Shown here one piece after another: positions 38,900 to 50,810 of a stretch of 64,000 nucleotides of DNA. The stretch covers positions 31,019,722 through 31,083,721 of the forward strand of contig CM050654.1 in the NCBI GenBank assembly GCA_027574665.1, in the 5' to 3' direction. The notes under the pieces are model-generated. The model made no database searches. It saw only the letters and a program-made list of their open reading frames with translations, and was not told where the DNA came from. The stretch is from Rhynochetos jubatus. Its lineage: Eukaryota > Chordata > Aves > Eurypygiformes > Rhynochetidae. Numbering within the stretch: position 1 is the first letter of the stretch; every line of letters begins with the position of its first letter. The position numbers and the translations under genes are program-made.

Positions 38900-39505
38900 G
38901 TAAGTATCTCCTGACTGATAATCAGCAGCTGTTTTGTAAGTGTCATGTTTTTATTTTGCACAACCATACAACTTTATTGGGTTTTTATGTTTAAGCTGCT
39001 ATTAATACATACAGACCATTTTTCTCCTGAACTTTTAAACAAAATAATCTGTAGCTTTAGCATCCCAAACTGTCACGGTTCTCCCTGCGGACTCTTCACC
39101 AACCGTGGGTGTTCTCAAAACCGTACTCAACCTTTTGACGAGAAAGAAGAGGTAGGTAAACAAATGGGACTGTTGTTGGCTGCTGCACTTTTAGTAAAAG
39201 AAAATGTTTACCAGGTGGAAAAGATGAAGTGGGGAGAACAGAATTTCTGAGCTTTTGATAAAGTACTATAAAAATCTAGAGGTCATTACTCAGAGGATGT
39301 CACATTTGGGGTATAGGCTACTTAGTCATACTTTCTTTTAGTGAATTTATTTCCTTCTGAATATCCTAGAAAAAGTCTTGCACTTCAGATTGTTGTCGGA
39401 GGCTGTTGCTAAGAGTGTGTAGCTCCTGCACACCATTTGTTTAGAAAGTAAGACCATCTTATTTTCTCAGCTTTAACACATTTCTCTTGTTTTTTGTCTT
39501 GTCAG
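38900..39505 (+). other. SLC49A4: SLC49A4 intron 5
   Basis: The shortest intron, 606 bp and phase 0, from GTAAGT to a T-rich tract ending in CTTGTCAG. I see no repeat or extra feature in it. Confidence 0.9.
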
Positions 39506-39573
39506 GTAGATGCAGGCTGGATTGGGTTTTGGTCTATAGTTGGAGGTTGTGTTGTTGGCATAGCAATGGCAAG
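39506..39573 (+). CDS. SLC49A4: SLC49A4 exon 6 (TM8)
   Basis: The 68-bp exon lies between TTGTCTTGTCAG and GGCAAG|GTAGGA. It encodes [20 protein letters not shown] plus Met-Ala and the first two bases of Arg: helix 8 and the start of the loop 8-9 motif. It is nearly identical to the human segment. Together with exon 7 the junction reads [13 protein letters not shown], a degenerate copy of the MFS motif A that mirrors the DKRGLR motif of the N-terminal half. It is too short to appear as an open frame; borders and homology define it. Confidence 0.95.
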
Positions 39574-42500
39574 GTAGGAATAATTACATGTCCTTCTCCG
39601 TTTCTTCTACTGTGATTGTCATTTAGCTTATCCTCTTCATAATGTAACTTGTTTTCTCTCATCTTCTAGATACTCAAAATGGAAAAAGCATAGTTGTGGG
39701 TTTATGATGTGTTTGATTTGTATATTCCATGTCAGTGGTTGCTGGGGGTTGAGAACTCCACAGGCATGTGCCTCTATTTGGCAAGTCATACTGTTACTCC
39801 TGACAAGTGCTTCCTGTATGCTCCTTTGAAACACAGTTCTTGTGAAGTCAGCTGCCTGGGATGAGGGAGAACCCCCTGTAGCACATTTGGAAAGCATTGA
39901 AGAAATTAGTGTCTCTCTCCTTCCATCAACACTTTTGAACATATTGATTGCCAAAGAGAAATTGGGAATGTGGCACAGGCAGCCTACCCACAGTAACGTT
40001 ATGTTCCTCCATGGAGAAATAGTCTGGGCCTGTTTTGGCCAGGTTGCTGGATTCCTATGTGGCCTAACTATTTTTTGCTATACTGCTAGGCTGGTATGGT
40101 TATACCTCCACTTTTTAAATATCCAGACATACTTTCGCTCGCCATCAGGAATGATGATGACATGGAGAGCAGAAAAACAAGGAATGGATTGCATCTTCCC
40201 CTTGCGTCTGGTGGATATCAAAGCATTGTCCTGGCTTCTTTATGTCCACTCTTTAGACTCCAGTTCTGCAGAGAGCATAGCACAAGTGCAGGGTTCTGTC
40301 ATCGTTGCGGTCATTGTGGGATTTGTGGACACAGGGAGGCATCTTTTTAGGATGGAAATTGAAGCGCTCTCTTTTTTATTTTGCACTTGCTGTGCATCAT
40401 CAGAGCACACAATGCATAAAGAAATGTGAGGTTTCTCATCCTGACATTTTGCAGGCTGCCTAGCAACTGCAGCAGAGGGAGAGGAAAAATCTCCTGCCTA
40501 TGGAAAAGAAACAAGCGCTTCCCTCCCATCCACTCCAGATGCAGGCCAAAGGACTTAGTCTGTTGAAACAAAATCCACACCCTGATTTCTTCTAAAAATA
40601 GTTACTTTTGAGTAGCTAAGCTCAGATATAAGGTTTTCTCTCTGGGAGAAGTGGATGTTTAAAACCAACTGCTGTAAATGAGACAGATGCTGTAGCAGGT
40701 CACATGCTGAAGCAGATAGCGTGCTGGTTTAATCTTTTCCATCATGAGTTAATCTGTGGTGTATTTGCAACATTTCAATAGTAGAGGGGCACCCTTAGCA
40801 GCTCACTTAACTTTGTTAGGACAGAATCTGCTGACTCAGTGCCAACACGCAAATCTCAATCTTTATGGTAGATTAATTTATTTAATATATTGCCTGGGTC
40901 AAGTTTCAGGAAATGCTGACAGTCTCTTTAAATTCTTCAAAATTGATTTCAAGCCTTGTTGAATACCAGTATTTTGTAGCATTCAGTCCTTTGCTTTTGA
41001 GTAAATTTTGAGTCTCCAAATATGTCTTTCTCATGGGCAATACACAGTTCAAATGGGAGGGTTTGCACACAGAAAGGGAGGGAGGAGGTGATTTGTCACT
41101 CCTGATGGATGACTCTCCCTCCTAGGCCTATTCAGCATGTATCTGTGTAGGGTTGAATCAATGACGAGCCTGACTGTAATCTGCTGAAAGTTGTAATTAG
41201 GAAAATTAAGTAATGATTCTTGTCAAGGCTGACAAGTTGATGTATTTCAGTATCAGAACTGTGATTTGCCAAGCAAGCAGCTCTCTCCCCTAACCACCTC
41301 TCAAGAAGCTGTTGGGGTTTGTGGGTTCTTTCCTAATTTTTTTTTTTCCTACTAATTTATCAAAGCAAAATTGGTGCAGTTGAGGAATTTGCTCCTTCTG
41401 TTTTTGTCAATGCAGATTCTACCATCTAGAACTGTTAATAACCTGAGCCTTGCTCTGGAGCATTTGGTCCTGCATATCACAGTGGGTGCTAAATCATCTA
41501 TATTTAAAGTAATGCCCAGTTTGGAAATTTGTTTTTCGATCTCATTTTCAAAATGGTGCAAGTTTTCCTCGGCACAGTACATAAATCGTTCTGCTCTCCA
41601 CCTACTCCTGTCCCAATAGCCGTGAACTTAGATATGTTTAGCTAATTTGTGTGATGCATTTTTATAATTGAAAAGCCTGGGCTATTTTGGGCTGCTGGCA
41701 GGTGCTGTGCCCTTTGCTGGCAGCTTTCAAATGATGCTGGTTTGAAGAAAAGCAGTGTCAAAGAGTAACATTCATATCATTGCATAGAAACATATTCCCT
41801 TTTCTGAGATTTTTTTTTTTAAATATTTACAAATGGTCATAGGTATTTCTGAGGTTTTGTCCTCCACGGCTCAGTTTTTCATCCTGCTTTTAACCTGCAG
41901 TGTAGTCAAAATGCTGAAACTTTATGACATGGCGATAATTTCCTTAGCAACAGACAGTGTAGTCAGCAATGCAGGTTTGTGATTTTAACGGTAGGATCCA
42001 GCCTAGGGCTGGATTTGCTGGGTTGCAGGAGACCGTTACCAGCAGAAGGCTCAGAGGTCTGTGTCCGGGTAAGTATACACCTGCTCTCCTGGCATGCCTA
42101 CTTTTTTAGCAGCTGCAGACATCCCCTTACGTGTTCGGTGATGAAGGACTTAAACAGAATAGAATGTTTTGAAAGCAGATACTGAGGTCAGAGGATAAAA
42201 ATAACTTCTCCCATTTTTTGATTGAAACAAGTATTCTGAAGGGTTGACTAGATTTACCGTCGTCTTCATTCTCCTGTAACCAGACAAGAAGCAGGAGTCC
42301 CTTGATTACCAAGTTCAGGCTAGTTTGGAATGTCATTTTTCTACCCACTTGTTCTGTTGCTGGCTGAATTCAGTAGCTGCGTAAACCTTTCAGTTTGTAT
42401 TTGACCCTTCTGGAGTCCTGTGATGTCTCAGAGCTCCTTGAAGCACACTGTTACCACTGATACCCAAACCTGAGTCAGAAAGAATTGCAGCTGCTCAGTG

Positions 42501-44335
42501 AAGGTAGATATTTGCTCTGCTTAACTATATTGAATGGTTTAGTAGCATATCATCCTACCATCTCCACTTATCCCTGGTGGCTGGGTGGAGATGGAGGACC
42601 CCCTAGAGATCTCTTCCAGGCCTGTTGCCTGTGAATGTCCCTCCCCAAAGGCTGGTGTTTGTCACGCTGTGTTTCATTAGAGGGGATATACGTAGCTGCT
42701 CTTGCTTGTAAGGAGAGGGGATCATGATGTTTGCTGGCAAGCAAAGTGGGCAGTCTCTGTGGAGGCAGTCTAAAGTTTGCACTTTGAGGTGCTTCTGAGA
42801 AGCTTTTAAAATTGCTGATTATGACCCCAGTGATCCCAACGAATAATTAAAGAAACTGGCAAACCACTGAGAAGAGGTGAGCCTGATTGCTGGATTTGGA
42901 TTGTCAGAAAACACCCAACAGTAACAGCTAACCTCTGACTATGAGAGATTAATGCATAAGCCACTTGAACACTGCAGTCATAAACTTTTAAGATTATATG
43001 CAGCATTGATCTTCCTCTACTGCTTATTGAATTACTTGCTGCTAAATTCAGAGTGGAATTAAAGCACAGGGAGAATCAAAGTAAGAGGAAATCAGTGGGT
43101 TGTTTTGGTGTACATGGTGTATGTAGAGCTAGGCTTCCTAGGTCTCAAAATGTTGGTAGCATTGTCTGTTTTGTCAAGTAAGCTATATGGTATCTGCCTG
43201 TAAAGTGATCTTTGTTAGGGGAGAGAAAGCGGTTAGCTGACAGATGGGACAGATTTCGTCATGGACCAACCTTAGGTGGATTGTGCTGCCGTTAGCCTTA
43301 TCGAGGTAGGAGGCTGTGAGGGCAGAAGACATTCTTTAGACATACATACCTAAACCATCCAGCCCAAAATCACATCTCTAAGCAGGAGATTATAGAAAAT
43401 GACTAATGGATAAATGGCATTGCCTTTTCTAATATATCTTTTCTAGTAGCTGCGTTGAATTCCTTTTTGAAAAGAGCAGTTGCACTGATAATTACGCCAT
43501 GTGAGCACTGCTCAAATGCATTGTGTCTCCTTGAAAGAAAAAGAAAAAAAGATTAAAAAAGCAATTGTACCATCAGTTGGTATAAAGATTATATTTCCCT
43601 CTGTGTAACAGAGACTGCCCAAGGATTCTGGGGCTGTCTTCCCCCAGACTGTCAGTGGGGCATGTGTGTGGGAGAGGAGTGGCACCACATTCTTGGTTTC
43701 TGGAACATTTCAACCCAAAACAGCCACTGGCAGTGACCGCCTGTGTAAAGAGGTCCTCCTTTGCCTAAGCCACCTAGAGCTTCATCACCAATGCATCCGA
43801 GGGTTCAGAAGCTGTTCCTTGTCATCTTCGATCTAGGGATTCTGGTGTTTGGAGTTTTGTCATTTCCCACAGGAATGAATCTTGACACTTAACTGTGTCT
43901 TGAATGAAATGCAGCAGCCTCCTCATATGCTAATTGAGCGATGAGTCTGCCAAAGGAGACTGGCAACCGCTGCCAAAACAGCGATGTAAGTAGTGGTGTG
44001 ATGTTGTGTCCAACAAATGCAGAAGGAAAAGAAAAAAGAACCTTTCCTGTATACCAAGTGTTTTTGTTTTCAATTGATGCCTTGAGAATTGTTCTGGTTT
44101 GGTGGTTATTTTGTGACAGCTAAAAAATCCACGGCTTTTCAGCTTGACATCTAGAAATAACATCATTCTATAAAAATCCCTTTTTTCTATTTCTGAAAAT
44201 GAGGAATGATTTTTAAATTGGTTTTATAGTCTCCAAAATGTTTAATGAGAATATACTGAATTAATTGTCTAACATCACATTTAAACAATATGAAAATTGT
44301 CATTTGTATGGCTCTGATCTGTGCTTTTATTTTAG
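39574..44335 (+). other. SLC49A4: SLC49A4 intron 6
   Basis: A 4.76-kb phase-2 intron from GTAGGA to TTTATTTTAG. It contains the longest open frame in the window (39830-40429, no stop for about 199 codons, first ATG at 39968), which I do not recognise. A possible but unconvincing old CR1 scrap lies near 42577-42630. No exon of SLC49A4 is missing here, since exons 6 and 7 join in frame. Confidence 0.85.
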
Positions 44336-44463
44336 ATTTGCAGATTTTATCAGGGGCATGCTGAAGTTTATACTCCTGCTGCTTTTATCTGGAGCAACGT
44401 TAGCATCAACCTGGTTCACTCTCACCTGTCTCACTAGTGTCACTCATCTACCTTTAACCACAG
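44336..44463 (+). CDS. SLC49A4: SLC49A4 exon 7 (loop 8-9 and TM9)
   Basis: The 128-bp exon lies between TTTATTTTAG and ACCACAG|GTATTG. After completing Arg it reads [20 protein letters not shown] then [20 protein letters not shown] and Thr-Thr. FADFIRG is the second half of the motif A-like loop, and the run of Leu/Ile residues is helix 9. The match to human is residue-for-residue apart from conservative changes (Ser to Ala, Asn to Thr, Ile to Val). It ends in phase 1, with a G that makes Ala with exon 8. Confidence 0.96.
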
Positions 44464-46909
44464 GTATTGACAATAATTTTAATTCCTGTTATTTATAATT
44501 GGTAGTGCAGGCAAATATTTGCAGTCTTAAATCAACTGTATTAGAACCTGGTTTAGTATCTTTAGTCATACAGCAGCTTTACCAAGACAAAAAAAGAAAA
44601 GGGTGTGTGTGTGTTTAGAAAACCTATTGAATCTGAAATATCTTTTCCAGCTTTGAATAACTTCCTAAGAAGATTAAAAGCTAACAAAACCCAGTAATAA
44701 GAACCCTGAATATACATTTAAAATTAATTTTGGGACTGAGTGTTTTGGAATAACAGAGGTGAGAAATAAACCAAGAAATGACATGTCTGGGAATTTAGGG
44801 TTTTGAAACTTGCTTACATGAATTATTGGTGCAGCTCAAACCACAGTGACCCATAGTATCTTCAGCTCTCTAAATCTGTCCCTGCACTGTGCTGTCCTCT
44901 TGTTTGCACCAGCATGCAGGTTCAGGGAACTTTTCCAGTCCAAAATAAACTCGGCGTGCACCTCAGAAAGATGGGTAAAAAGCTCAGAGGTGTACTCAAG
45001 CTGCCAGTGAGCTGTACTCTTAGTTGGAAAATCAGTACAGCTTACGCCTTAAAAATCTGTCCTTCCCCTTGTTATCTGCACCAAAGGATTGATCCACCCG
45101 TGATTCCAAGACCTCCCAGAGAGTAATGAGTTACAGTAAGACTAAACCATCAAGATTTTAAAACATACTTATTTATTAAAGAATTCTGTAAATTCATGTT
45201 TAACAAAGTGTTGTCTTTGTTATAGGCACATTTATTCATTATAGGAAAAATGAAATATTTTTTAATCATTTTTAATGAAGTTTGGTGGGGAGAGTAGTAT
45301 ATAAAATACTGTTTTACTCAAATTAACTTTGAGTTTCAGTAAGTGTCCTTGGTGCATTGCGTATGTCACAACTGTAAACTAAAGTGGGTACAGCAAATTG
45401 AAATACATGATCAGTTCAGGAGAAACACCATCTGGATGGATAGGTCAAATTTGTGATTTATCTTGAAATTTCAACTTTAAAAAAAAAACCTGCCTAAATA
45501 AAATGTAATTTAATTGATAAATCAAATTTCATGGGGGCTGTTGTCATACCAAATGACTACCTTTTTCTTTTCCATCACATCTAAAATAAATGCAATAACA
45601 GCTTATTTCTTGTGCTTGCCTGCATCATCACTACAAGCCTGCAGTAATGTAAATTTTTACAGTACCTCTGTCCTCTGAGTTGATGCAACAAGCCAAACAC
45701 ATAAATGTCCCTTCAAGTCTATGCATAAGAATGAAGCGGAGAGGTTTCAAGAGGTGAAAGTCATTATGTATGCACTCACCAGTGATCCAAAACAAAACTG
45801 ATGGAGCTCTGTCTCTGATTTTATTTCATTTTTTTGTAAAGAACTCTGCATGCAACATAGGTTCTAGAAGAATTCTTACTTGTTTATAGCATGTAGGTGC
45901 ATTATGGTGGGTTTTTTTGGAAAGGTGGTCCGCTGTCAAGACGTAAAAATAGCTAAGGTATTTGGGATTTGATATAAAGTATCCTAAAGTAATATCCTTT
46001 GATAAAAATCTAGTGATAGGGTGGTTCTTTTCATTCAGTTATCATTTCTTTTAAAATGGATGATCCTTAGATTGAGTTGTAAATTATATTTTAGAGTTTT
46101 CTGTCTGTGCTGTTCTTGTATGTGTCACTGTAAATGTTGAACCCTTTTCTATAAAACAGAAGCTTGTTTTGTATAGAAATGGCAGCAATATGGTGCATTC
46201 CTCAAAAAAAAAAGGCAATCTAAAGCATCAGGGCAACCACCAAATAAGATCTTTTTCTTCTGCGGAGTAATGTTTCAACTTCATAGATAGGCAGATGAGG
46301 GTTCGTATCAGCCTTTTTTCATCAAATTTCATATAAAATAGATGTAATGCGCCTGTTCAGTTTAGATCCTTGTACACAGAAAAGCCATGCCATATCTTTA
46401 TGAAATACACTGTTATGGATGAAAACACACAAGCTATTTAAGCTAATTTATAGGACTTCATGCTAGATTATTCCTCAATGTAATGATGCAATATGATGAT
46501 GACCTCTGCATTCCACAGTAATTGGGAGAAACGGTACATTTGAATTGATTTGGATGAACTTCCTTTTTTCTCTTCTTCTTTTAATTAAAAGTCTGAGCTG
46601 TACAGTATATCAGAGTATAGATGCGGGAGGTCAAATGCAGGCTGTTGGCTGGCGGCTTTGGGAAGTGATTTGAGGTAGCTGGTTAAGGTGGAAGTCTCTC
46701 TGCATACTCAGTGGACCAGTGGTGACTGTGGACTTCCCGGTAGTTACCTTCTGTAGAACTGCAAAGCGGGGATTGTTGTGTTATTGAGGGCAACAATTGT
46801 TAGGCTTGGCGGTGCCACAGAGCCCGTGATGGATCGTGGTCCACAATTTCCCTTATTCAAATACTGTGGCAGAGAAAGAAGGGTTCAGAAATGACTGTTA
46901 TGGAAACCT

Positions 46910-46927
46910 GGGGGGGGGGGGGGGGGG
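46910..46927. repeat. Poly-G run (G18)
   Basis: Longest homopolymer of G in the window, in intron 7. Length is uncertain for sequencing reasons. Confidence 0.9.
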
Positions 46928-49900
46928 AGCGGGTACATTTGATCTTGCAAGGAGGTTTTCCCTTTCAACCATCTAGCTTCCCTCTCTTCTCTTGCCCTGC
47001 GTCCGATGTAGTTCTCTTGAGCAAGTCAGCCTTACCCTACAAAACCACAAGCGTTGCCGCCTTCGGTGACACCTGGAAACTGCTAAAATGGCCACATGAC
47101 CTGATGGGCTGCTGGTCTATCTCACCTGACAGCTGCTTGATCCACGGATAAAGTTTCCATCCATAGGTAGACCTTGCCAGTGGTTTTTGCAGGTCCAAAC
47201 CAAGTCTTCTCCTTTAGCATGTGGCTAGTGTGTGGCACACATGCTCGCTCCCCTCTTCCGAAAACCCTCTGCCCATCTCTTGCCCGGTCACCATAGTCAG
47301 CACTCAGGTGGGTACCTTTGCATGGAAGCAGGCTTTCAAAATGCTAAAAAGATGAGAGTTTGGGCAGTTATCACCCTAAAGGGAAGAAAATCTCCAAAGA
47401 TTTGTTTTCAAAAGACAAACAACCTCCCTCTTTTAATCAGTATCCTTTGTAGCAGTTGTAGTAATGTCTGGTTATTTATTGGGGAGGAATTGTATTTGAA
47501 AAAACAGTCACAGCAGAATGTTTTTCCTGCACTTGTTTGTATAATATGCTCCTAATTCCTAGTAAATAGGCACGACATCATTTAAAGATATTTCCTACAA
47601 AATGTAATTACTTAGAATGGAGACCTTTAATGCAGATATTAAAAATCAATGACTGCTTTGTGTTTTCTTTAAGTGATACTGTTCAGCATTGTTTGTATTG
47701 TGCAATGCCTGCACTGCTCTGCATTATCCTAATAGGCTCCATTTTTCCTCCTGCCACAGAGCAGTACAAGTTTTCTGTCATTTGCTGACTTCTTAATGTA
47801 TCTCCAAAAGATCTTATAAAAAGTGTATTAGGAGTTATGTGTATGAACTATAACTGCCACTGTGGGGAAGAAAAGAAAGCGAGGCAATAATGATATAGTG
47901 CCATCATAGCTATTATTTCATCTAAAACACCTCTCATCAGCTAATCACAGCTGTTAAACACCCTTGATTCTGCAATCGGTTTACATTTTAAGCAAGCTTG
48001 AATTTTCTTTTAAGAAATTTTAATTTTAATGTATATTATTTGCATTTTTCAGCAAGTTTCAAAGACAATTTTGTGTACACATTGAGCATTAAAATAGTTT
48101 TCTCCATTGAATTCCCAATGCAGCTGCTGATCTGTTTCTCTCTGCCAAGTCCATTGTTAGTTTGCTTTGTACTGAACTTCATTATGTGAATTTATGTACA
48201 ATGGGATACTTTGACTCAAAATAATTGTGTAAGGCATTGTAATGCCAGTTTCAGTATCTTGCCACTTTGTATTGCTGGTAGTATCTCTGGATACAAATAC
48301 TAGCATTTTCCAGAAACTGATATGCAACGCTAGCTGCTCACAGCTCAGATTGAATGCTTTCAGCATGGCATATCAAGAATATTCTAATATTTATGAGCAC
48401 ATTCAGCAGAATTTTGGTTTACAAAATCTTTTCTAGTGCTGCATGGCAGATATTCTGAATACGGCGGCAACTCCATGACTTGATGACTGTATTTAGTTTA
48501 AGCAGCCCACACTTTATTTTCAGGTTCAACAGATTGAACATTATAAACACATCTGTCTCCTTGTCCTCATCTACAAAGCACAGTATTGAGAAAGAGAGAT
48601 GTTAATTATTTAATACTGATGGGTTTATTCTTTGAGTTTAATTTCTTTACTATAAACAAGACATGCGTGATAAGTGTAAGGCGGGGGAGCCAGAAGATAA
48701 AACAGTGGCCTGAAAGCATTTCTCTTTCTAGCTTCAGCACCAACCTGATTATGGCTGTGGGCAAATCCCCCTCTCCTGCTGCGCTTTTCCCGCTCATGAG
48801 ATGGGAAGCATGACTGTTGTCTTCCTGAAGGCTTCCACAGATGGAGGAGTGCTTAAAGAACTAAGGGTTTTGTTTAAAAACAGTTTAAAAACTGAGTGTC
48901 AAATAGTGTACAGTGCTTGAAATTTGGGAGGAGCATGTCAGGGATGAGTATCTGTAACTGGCCACTTTAAATATCCGTTAATAGCAAGCCTCAAATATTG
49001 TGTCATTTCCAGCCCACCCCCCAAAGGTTTTTTTTGAGACTTGCTCAGTAATTTCTTCACTCTTTAGTTCTCCAAAGCGAGTGCTGCTTTCAAAGAGAAT
49101 TCCACTTGCTTTTCTCTTGGGCAGTATATAGAACAAATCCAATTTGATCAGACTTTTGCTTACTTTCATAACTATATCATGAGATAAGAATTTGATCTGC
49201 ACGTGCTGGAATGGAAATCCAGACAATGAAACGTACTGATGTTATAAATCCGCACCACAGGGACATCATTCTTCTATTGTGTTTTTAGTTCCTGCAAGTG
49301 AATTACAGTAAAAATTACTGTCTTACCTTGAGGGAGTCACATTTCTCATGGAAAAATTAAGGAAGACTTCTTCCGTGTCTGTTCTTACTATGGCCAGTAG
49401 CAAGAATTAAATTAAATGAAAGTTTCATTCCACTTTAACAGACTTTGGAGAGTTTGATATGAACTAACTTTGAATTGTTCAGATCACCTGTGGGGATACT
49501 AAAGTACTAAAGACAATGAAGCACCCGTCCACATGAGGCATTACGCTTTCATTTTGACATTTGGGATGCTGTTTTCATTACCAAAATGCCCTAGATTCTT
49601 GTACATTGCACTTTAAATCGTAGGCTGTGCCCAGGAGAATATGTTCAGTTGTGTTTACTTTCCTGTTTATCCATATGAAATTTTGAGTCTTGGCTTAGTT
49701 GGTCTGAGAAGGGAACTGTTACAAAATGTACAGAGTTCAAGAGTTTCTGGCAAAGGACTTTGGAAGAAGATACTCCACCACCTGTTTGCACTTGATACTG
49801 CTCTAGAGTATCTGCAATTCTTTTGTAAATTTAGCTGCAAAATAATTTCTTGGTTTTTTTTAAAGAAATGGTAATATTTCATATTGTTTGCTAAACATCA

Positions 49901-50773
49901 GCCAAGATGTACATGGCAGTGGGTTGACAAGAACTATTTACATCAGTGGAGGTCTTTCTGTTCATTTCATTTGGGTTTGGATCGGGCTCTGTAGTTCTAC
50001 ATTTAGCGATGGTATAACTTAAGAGTAAATTGCTAAACATGTTGCAGAACATCCTGGGAAGTTCTGGGAACTTGTTTGGCTGTCAGGGATACTTGAGACT
50101 CCTTCTGCTGTGTTGCAAACTCATCTGGGGACACCAAGTGCACGCTGTCATTTAAATCACATCCCTGATTGAATTCCTATTTTTTTTCCTAGTTCTTTGG
50201 TGTTTGTTTTTATTTTTTAAATTGGTGTCAAACTTCTTACCGCTGTTTCTCCTTTTTGTGCTAAGCCACTCCATCACCATCATCCAGTCAGTACCCTGCT
50301 TTGTCTAACTGGTGACATCCTTAGTGCTATTATCAGGACATGTTTCATTCCTTGCCTCCTTCCTGGCCAGGAGGAGAATGAGCACTGAGGGAATAGCATG
50401 GGTTACCTCACACCTCAAGCATGAACATTACAGCTGTGCTTTGGATGCGTGTTTTGCCTTTCCTGCTCTTTTAGCAGTGGCCAACCTGTGAAATAGCTGC
50501 TTAATTCACACAAACATCTTTAAAACATTACATTAATCAATGTTTAAAGAAACCCAGCCCAGTCCCATTATTTATTGATGTCCACAGCTGCCACTGTCTT
50601 GGGGACACAACTTGGTGCATGGCTTCATAGGCAGTTATTTCCTTTTCCTATGAAAAAGTGATCTCTTTTTATACGAATGGCATGGTACGTTTCCCCAGCG
50701 TATGCTTATCCAAGCTAGTTGTTTGTCCTTGTTAGGCTTTAGGACATAATGTTAGCTTCTTGGGAAACCAACT

Positions 50774-50810
50774 CTTTTTCTTCTTTTTTTTTTTTTTTTG
50801 GTTTTTTTTT
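50774..50810. repeat. T-rich tract
   Basis: Long T runs broken by C and GG in intron 7. No adjoining element was recognised, so this is not assigned to a retrotransposon tail. Confidence 0.75.

Noticed and set aside
42577..42630. CR1-like words (GGAGGACCCCCTAGAGATCT, CTTCCAGGCCTG)
   Set aside because: Only loosely like an old CR1 tail, and there is no terminal ATTCTATG motif; too diverged to call.
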